Translations under genes and position numbers: made by a program
The notes under the pieces: model-generated
Databases searched by the model: none
What the model saw: only the letters and a program-made list of their open reading frames with translations
What the model was told of the DNA's origin: nothing
NCBI GenBank assembly: GCA_963582685.1
Contig: CAUZSM010000061.1
Span: 1-9,723, forward strand
Source: CAUZSM01 sp963582685
Lineage (GTDB): Archaea > Thermoplasmatota > Poseidoniia > Poseidoniales > Thalassarchaeaceae
Direction: 5' to 3'
Length of the DNA stretch: 9,723 nt
In this document: positions 5,427 through 9,723 of the stretch, one piece after another
Position numbering within the stretch: position 1 is the stretch's first letter
How the letters are laid out: every line of letters starts with the position of its first letter

Positions 5427-8327
5427 CTACTCAAAGTGCTGTGAAGCATATGCGCGAGCCTGCTCAGCGGTATAGCCCATCGCAACCAACTGCTGCTCAT
5501 ACTGCTGCTGTTCAGGTGATATTGCACTGGACCATGCAACTTCCGAGGCGTCGCCGCCCTTTCCGCGCCTGCGTATGATGAGTAACGTCGCAAGCAGTAC
5601 CACGATGAGGGCAACTACTGCGGCAAGTCCACCAATAATGTACAGGGCCATGTTATCGAGGCCGCCTTTGTCGGAGGCTCCGTCGCCTGTTCCGTCTCCA
5701 GTTCCATCACCAGTTCCGTCACCAGTTCCATCGCCTGTTCCATCGCCTGTTCCGTTACCAGTTCCGTTACCAGTTCCGTTACCAGTTCCGCCTCCGCCGC
5801 CTGTACCATCATCGATAGCGCAACCGAGCGCATCTACAGCGGCTCCGGCCGCAGTTCCCGGGCAGGCGTCATTCTGATCGATGATGCCGTCATTATCACT
5901 GTCCGGATACCAAATCGGGCATCCGGTACCGTTGGTGCCAGTAGCAACTCCAGCCTCATCTGGACAAACGTCGCCATTCACTCCCGAGAGATTATCTCCG
6001 AAGCCATCACTATCGCTGTCAGCCCACTGACTGGGCTCGTAGATGAACGAGTCTCCAGCGTTGGACCATCCGTCACCATCCACATCCTGACAGCCAAGGC
6101 GGTCTTCTGTGGAGTCACCGGGGGTGTTCGGGCAACCGTCATCATCGTTAGGGACACCATCACGGTCGGTGTCGTCAGCCCACAATTCATCGTAGTTCTG
6201 TATGAAGAATGGTTCCGAGATGAGTTGGTTGTTGGTCTCGTTGGATTCAGCGACATACATTCCATTGTCTATGTTCATCACACAGGTGTAATTACCAGTT
6301 GGAATGGTGTGGTCAAGCATTACCCATTGACCCTTGGTGATGATAACGCCATCGAATCCGTCGAGGTCATCGCTGTAGGAACCATTCAGCATCTCCAGAA
6401 CTTGCGAACCGTTCTCTGCCACCAACCAAAGGTCCCAAGCGAAGTCAAAACTGGTTGGCCCACCAATGCTGCTACCCTCAGCACCAATCCAAACGTCAGC
6501 GCCGGTCAACACTTCTGAACCAGCAGAAGTGGTCGGGCAGTTCAGGTCAGAAGGCGCCAGATCTGGTTGAGGTGGGGCGATATTGGTGAAGGTCAGGTTG
6601 TACCAGCCCTCACCGCCATTCGCGTGCACACGCACAGTGTAAGCACCATCGAGGGTAAGATAGTCAATATCACTCGTGTTAAGGGAAATGCTCGAAGCAT
6701 TCGGCATATTCTCATCGATTAGGACGGTTTGTTGACTGTCGTAAAGAACAAGATGCATGTCCATACCCTCTGGCTGCCCGAGAGTAATTTCGATACCATT
6801 CATGCCTGAGAGTGTGAAGGCGAAGGAATCAGTCTGGTCCTCCGGGTCAACGCACCCCATTCCCATGTTAGCAGGGTTCTCACCCACACTGATACTGGTA
6901 ATCGCATCAGAACCGGCATCACTGGCCGAGTTCCAGTCGTTGGCCGGGCCGCAGTCGTATGGTGGCACGAAGACGGTGCCGTTGGTCCAAATCTGCAAGG
7001 TGTAATTGGCCAAGCCGCTGAATTGTGAGACGTTGATGAAATACGTGTCTGCAGCACCATCAGCATCAGTACCAGCGGTGCTCACAGTCTCATTGCTGTT
7101 GGGAGAAAAACTGGAATCAATGTCCGGAGATGAGGAGTTCCACAAATCGAGGTCGAGATCAGTATCCCAGTTATCAGCCGTAAGAACGGCTGTGATGTTT
7201 TGCCCTCGCTCCATTGAGAGTTTGTACAAGTCGCCCTTGTCATCTCCAGAAACACAACCGGTGATGATACCCGAGAAACCGTTGCCGAGGTCGTGTGCAT
7301 CTGCTTCAATTTCACCGATATCGGCTCCTGTGTTTGCATCATCGATAACGGCGCAAGGCATCGCTGTGATTGTCATTAGATTCGCGCTAGCGTTGTTATT
7401 GTTCAATTCATCAGCTTCTGTAACGTTGCCCCAGCCATCTGGCCAGACAATCCAATAGTAGTCACCACTATCCATCTCTGAAGGAATAGCCACCAAGGAG
7501 GTCACCGTCTGACTGGTTCCTGCAGTCAGTTGAGGGCCAGATATCTGTGAGTCGACAATGGTGTCACTCCAATCATAGGTGGTATCTTGCGAGAGAATGA
7601 AAACAATATCATACTGATTTGTGCTGTTCAATTCTCCAGGTCCGAAGTTATCAACGGTATAGGTCACATTGACCGTGTCACCAGCCATTGCAGTCGCCGG
7701 ACCAGTGATGTTGTTCACGCTCAAATCGGGCTTCGGCACCGAGTTGTTGACCCAGAAATCCAATTTGTAACTACCACCACCGTTGTACTGCCAAATCTGA
7801 ATGTAGTGCATTCCCGCATTGCTGGCATTCGTGGTGAACTCCACTCGCTCGGTGGTTGCATAAGACATCGAAAAGCCGACGTATCCAGTGCCAGTCTGTT
7901 GATTGCCACCAGTACTATCAGAAATCACAAGGTCAAAATCAATCGTAGTCCCATCACCAAAGTCACGAAGAACAACCACCACATCCTTGTTGGCAGAGAT
8001 TTGCAGCCCATACCAATCCTCGGTATCTGAAGTGTCGATGCATCCGTCCAAGTCGATTACAGTTGGATCGCTGCCCTGTGACTTTGCAGTAGCAGAGGTA
8101 TTGCCGGCATCACCAGCAGTGCCACCGTCACTCTGCACGGTGGGACAATTAGCGCGGCCTGCGGACTGCATCGTGTGGTCAGCTTGCTTCAGCGCATTTG
8201 GAGTGGAATCCTCAGTCGTTACAACTTCAATTCCCATGTGTGGTGCCAACATCGGCGTGAGTGCCGAGATAATCATCAACAACACTAGGGCGGTGCTCAG
8301 GCGGTTCGCTCGTATGGAAGTGGCCAT
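5427..8327 (-). CDS. Large membrane-anchored surface protein: PPC-like, CARDB-like and thrombospondin type-3 repeats, UBA-like tail
   Basis: 966 aa. Order of parts: signal peptide (about 1-30, R6 and R9, hydrophobic 11-28); PPC-like beta module 1 (about 58-194, C61/C96); CARDB-like module 1 (about 198-322, beginning KPDLSVNNI and with VTEADELNNNN near its end); PPC-like modules 2 (325-448, C325/C358) and 3 (459-582, C459/C492); CARDB-like module 2 (587-709, C597/C682, ending SNETNN); thrombospondin type-3 calcium-binding repeats (718-838, DTDRDGVPNDDDGCP-type units); a Gly/Thr/Asn/Asp stalk (about 839-880); one transmembrane helix (894-918) with RRRGK stop-transfer; and a cytoplasmic tail ending LVAMGYTAEQARAYASQHF. 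Many NxS/T sequons suggest N-glycosylation. No peptidase or other enzyme domain is visible, although PPC modules often accompany secreted peptidases, so a structural, adhesive or ligand-binding surface role is inferred. The ATG at 8327 is probably leaderless, with its own promoter containing a palindrome. rps15 begins 100 bases downstream on the same strand. Confidence 0.9.
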   Translation of the reverse strand: MATSIRANRLSTALVLLMIISALTPMLAPHMGIEVVTTEDSTPNALKQADHTMQSAGRANCPTVQSDGGTAGDAGNTSATAKSQGSDPTVIDLDGCIDTSDTEDWYGLQISANKDVVVVLRDFGDGTTIDFDLVISDSTGGNQQTGTGYVGFSMSYATTERVEFTTNASNAGMHYIQIWQYNGGGSYKLDFWVNNSVPKPDLSVNNITGPATAMAGDTVNVTYTVDNFGPGELNSTNQYDIVFILSQDTTYDWSDTIVDSQISGPQLTAGTSQTVTSLVAIPSEMDSGDYYWIVWPDGWGNVTEADELNNNNASANLMTITAMPCAVIDDANTGADIGEIEADAHDLGNGFSGIITGCVSGDDKGDLYKLSMERGQNITAVLTADNWDTDLDLDLWNSSSPDIDSSFSPNSNETVSTAGTDADGAADTYFINVSQFSGLANYTLQIWTNGTVFVPPYDCGPANDWNSASDAGSDAITSISVGENPANMGMGCVDPEDQTDSFAFTLSGMNGIEITLGQPEGMDMHLVLYDSQQTVLIDENMPNASSISLNTSDIDYLTLDGAYTVRVHANGGEGWYNLTFTNIAPPQPDLAPSDLNCPTTSAGSEVLTGADVWIGAEGSSIGGPTSFDFAWDLWLVAENGSQVLEMLNGSYSDDLDGFDGVIITKGQWVMLDHTIPTGNYTCVMNIDNGMYVAESNETNNQLISEPFFIQNYDELWADDTDRDGVPNDDDGCPNTPGDSTEDRLGCQDVDGDGWSNAGDSFIYEPSQWADSDSDGFGDNLSGVNGDVCPDEAGVATGTNGTGCPIWYPDSDNDGIIDQNDACPGTAAGAAVDALGCAIDDGTGGGGGTGNGTGNGTGNGTGDGTGDGTGDGTGDGTGDGTGDGASDKGGLDNMALYIIGGLAAVVALIVVLLATLLIIRRRGKGGDASEVAWSSAISPEQQQYEQQLVAMGYTAEQARAYASQHFE
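5677..5796 (-). repeat. 12-bp tandem repeat encoding the TGNG/TGDG stalk
   Basis: About ten consecutive 12-base units, on the + strand gttccRtYNccW or gttccgttacca, with the outermost units degenerate. Units at 5749-5784 are three identical copies, and those at 5725-5748 are two identical copies. On the coding strand each unit gives four residues: three Thr-Gly-Asn-Gly, then about six Thr-Gly-Asp-Gly. Because the unit is a multiple of three, copy-number change lengthens or shortens the stalk before the membrane helix without a frameshift. The Asn units create NGT glycosylation sequons; the Asp units do not. Identical adjacent units point to recent slippage or unequal exchange. Confidence 0.92.
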
Positions 8328-8333
8328 ATTCCT

Positions 8334-8353
8334 TACCGCCCTTTGGGGCGGTA
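8334..8353. promoter_or_regulatory. Perfect inverted repeat between TATA box and start codon (candidate operator)
   Basis: Arms taccgccc (8334-8341) and gggcggta (8346-8353) are perfect 8-base complements separated by 4 bases. The repeat abuts the TATA-like box and ends 6 bases before the ATG at 8327, filling the space between TATA and the expected transcription start. In archaea this is a classic place for a repressor to block polymerase recruitment. If transcription starts further upstream, the same sequence would instead form an mRNA hairpin near the start codon. It has no following T-run, so a terminator is less likely. Confidence 0.55.
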
Positions 8354-8358
8354 TTTAA
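8351..8358 (-). promoter_or_regulatory. TATA-like box of the surface-protein gene
   Basis: The - strand reads TTAAATA(C), the most AT-rich stretch in the 86-base gap between arcS and the surface-protein gene. Its centre is about 28 bases from the ATG at 8327. Archaeal transcription usually starts about 25-27 bases downstream of the TATA centre, so the transcript would begin at or within a few bases of the start codon. That fits a leaderless mRNA and the lack of a well-spaced Shine-Dalgarno sequence. Confidence 0.5.
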
Positions 8359-8413
8359 CACCCGTCCTAGATGTTTGCGAGTGCTCAGAGCGGAAAGCAC
8401 GATGGAATGGTGC

Positions 8414-9723
8414 TCAAAGTCGGTGTTGACTCTTGGCTAATTGGCCGGGACTTCCACTCCACTCCCAACCGGCTGCACGCGCTCTTGCAGTACCGAGCAG
8501 TTCATCACCGCGCTTGATGAGAATCTCCTCACCAATACGAATTTCTGGGTCAAAAGAAACCACCATCTGTTGGAATATATCTCCCCTCCACGGCTGTTCT
8601 CCGCCAATCTCGACAGTGCGGAGTGTAGCAGTCTCGGCCAGTCTTGGTAGCACGGCTTTGGCAAAGGCGAATCTACCCGAGTCAGGATGCCACTGGGCCA
8701 TTTGCTGCTTACCCTCGAGGATGAGCCAACGCGGCGGCCTGCCACCGATTCGCAACCCGGACATCCATTCATCCGTACCGTGCAGCCAACGAGAGGTGGA
8801 GGCCATCTGTAGTGCCAGTAGGTGCTTCTCGGAAATACCGGGTACACCAACAGTCTCGACGGCAGCTTCTATCGCTGCGCCAAGACGGGCGCACGCGGCC
8901 TTGGATGATGCTCCCTCATCTGGCTGCCTAGTGTCTACTATGGGAATGCCAAGTTCTGCTTCATCAAGCGATATCCCCGAGTGGTTGACTATTGTTGAGT
9001 AGCCTGCCCGCTTGACTACTGACTTGACTAGATTTTTTATGGTCTCGACTTCATCAGAATCCCAATCACCAGTGACTGGGACATCGTAGTGTGCAGCAGG
9101 CCACAGACACTCCAATTCCCTCGGAACCAGACCAAGTGGGGAGGTCACCATCACCTGATGTACGCAGCGATTGCGAATGGCGAAGCGGAAGTATCGGTGG
9201 CTCTGGCTAGAGGAGTATGGTTTGCGTGCTGAGCAAGGTAGCAACACCAACACTTGGCTTTGCTTTTCAGCAGGAGTGTACTCGTCACGAATCCTGCGAA
9301 TCCAATCCACAACCAGTGGGTCCTCGCGACTGATCGGGGAATGACAGCGAAATCTCTGCGAAGAGTCAACATGCTGACCGAGTGGTGCCTTTGAGTTAGA
9401 CAACATCGAGTCATGGCGGCGCAGATGTTCAACTAATCGTGGACTATTGAGAGACTGCTTCTCAACCAATTCACGCAGTGTTCCCTGTTTGATTGCCAAG
9501 CGAGTCGCAGCCAATGCGCTCCTCCACTCTGTGACCTGAGCCGCCAAATCACTCGACTCATCCAAATCCTCTGAGATATTGCGCGGACCTTCGTTGGTCA
9601 GCAGTAGTCCGCGCGCCGAAGCCTGCCTTGAGCGAGCGAGGTCGAATAGGTCCACTCCAAACCAAGCGAGTATTGCGGCGTTGTCAGGTCCACCGATACC
9701 CACTGCCCACAGCAATGCACCGG
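8414..9723 (-). CDS. arcS: Archaeosine synthase ArcS (5'-truncated by window edge)
   Basis: ArcS (TgtA2) acts on tRNA already carrying preQ0 at position 15 and attaches lysine, from which the radical-SAM partner RaSEA forms archaeosine (family knowledge). The frame runs through the right edge; the TTG at 9713-9715 is internal, because the reading frame continues upstream as GALLW. About 436 residues are present, so perhaps 100-200 N-terminal residues are missing. Counting from that TTG: a TGT-like segment PDNAAILAWFGVDLFDLARS (10-29); a helical segment REL(V)EKQ at about 81-87; the ArcS signature LLPCSARKPYSSSQSH (158-173); and a C-terminal PUA RNA-binding domain (about 365-433, DPEIRIGEEILIKRGDELLG). 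No CxCxxC zinc motif appears in the visible part, although TGT relatives carry one. The gene ends 86 bases upstream of the surface-protein gene. Confidence 0.88.
   Translation of the reverse strand, partial: GALLWAVGIGGPDNAAILAWFGVDLFDLARSRQASARGLLLTNEGPRNISEDLDESSDLAAQVTEWRSALAATRLAIKQGTLRELVEKQSLNSPRLVEHLRRHDSMLSNSKAPLGQHVDSSQRFRCHSPISREDPLVVDWIRRIRDEYTPAEKQSQVLVLLPCSARKPYSSSQSHRYFRFAIRNRCVHQVMVTSPLGLVPRELECLWPAAHYDVPVTGDWDSDEVETIKNLVKSVVKRAGYSTIVNHSGISLDEAELGIPIVDTRQPDEGASSKAACARLGAAIEAAVETVGVPGISEKHLLALQMASTSRWLHGTDEWMSGLRIGGRPPRWLILEGKQQMAQWHPDSGRFAFAKAVLPRLAETATLRTVEIGGEQPWRGDIFQQMVVSFDPEIRIGEEILIKRGDELLGTARARAAGWEWSGSPGQLAKSQHRL

Noticed and set aside
5677..5796. Tandem repeat as a CRISPR array
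   Set aside because: Units are 12 bases, contiguous, without spacers, and in frame with a coding region.
5575..5877. A + strand open frame of 100 aa rich in VPSPVP repeats
   Set aside because: It is the mirror of the 12-bp stalk repeat in the surface-protein gene; the open frame follows from repeat composition and has no domain of its own.
5427..8327. Secreted peptidase annotation because of PPC modules
   Set aside because: No subtilisin, metalloprotease or other catalytic motif is visible anywhere in the 966 residues.
8334..8353. Inverted repeat as an intrinsic terminator for arcS
   Set aside because: No T-run follows it on the - strand (the next bases are aaggaat), and it abuts a TATA-like box and the next start codon, so a promoter-associated role fits better.
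7587..8358. Overlapping + strand open frames of about 150 aa opposite the surface-protein gene
   Set aside because: They lie entirely or almost entirely antisense to a strongly supported coding region with recognisable domains, and show no domain-like sequence or ribosome binding site.
9713..9715. TTG as the true start of arcS
   Set aside because: The reading frame continues upstream to the window edge, and the family has a longer N-terminal TGT-like domain before this point.

Overview
The window reads as chromosomal DNA from a marine planktonic euryarchaeon, most likely Marine Group II (Poseidoniales) or a close Thermoplasmatota relative. The archaeal markers are a glutamyl-tRNA synthetase with the archaeal N-terminal helical domain, a ribosomal protein uS15 with the archaeal/eukaryal N-terminal extension, and an archaeosine synthase (ArcS), a tRNA-modification enzyme found only in Archaea. 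Two large secreted, membrane-anchored proteins rich in N-glycosylation sequons and Asp also fit this lineage. The lineage assignment rests on gene content and protein style, not on a search.

Layout: two gene sets converge near position 3925. On the + strand, the last codons of an unidentified gene (to 51) overlap the start of gltX (48-1799) in an ATGA junction. After 64 bases comes a 686-aa membrane protein (1864-3924) with a signal peptide, a large beta-rich ectodomain, three transmembrane helices and a cytoplasmic zinc ribbon. On the - strand, reading from the right edge, are a 5'-truncated arcS (9723-8414), a 966-aa surface protein (8327-5427), rps15 (5326-4871) and a small protein (about 4790-3927) that may be a degenerate RecJ/Cdc45-like protein. 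The two sets meet tail to tail with only 2 bases between the stop codons. No gene-free stretch reaches 300 bases; the largest gaps are 100 bases (5327-5426) and 86 bases (8328-8413). I see no tRNA, rRNA, CRISPR array, insertion sequence or attachment site.

How the genes relate: gltX, arcS and rps15 are translation genes. In archaea that lack a glutaminyl-tRNA synthetase, GltX charges both tRNA-Glu and tRNA-Gln; ArcS matures archaeosine at tRNA position 15; uS15 is a 30S subunit component. The protein downstream of rps15 sits where many archaea carry a RecJ/Cdc45-family replication gene. The two envelope proteins interrupt this housekeeping background. The larger has three PPC-like modules, each with a Cys pair, plus two CARDB-like modules, thrombospondin-type-3 calcium-binding repeats, a 12-bp-repeat-encoded Gly/Thr/Asn/Asp stalk, one membrane anchor and a short UBA-like cytoplasmic tail. 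Its promoter carries a perfect inverted repeat between a TATA-like box and the start codon, which suggests it is regulated separately from arcS.

The most interesting points are the candidate RecJ/Cdc45 remnant, the repeated cystine-bearing PPC module, the promoter palindrome, the stalk repeat that switches between N-glycosylation sequons and Asp, and the two envelope proteins that both end in a possible cytoplasmic interaction module.
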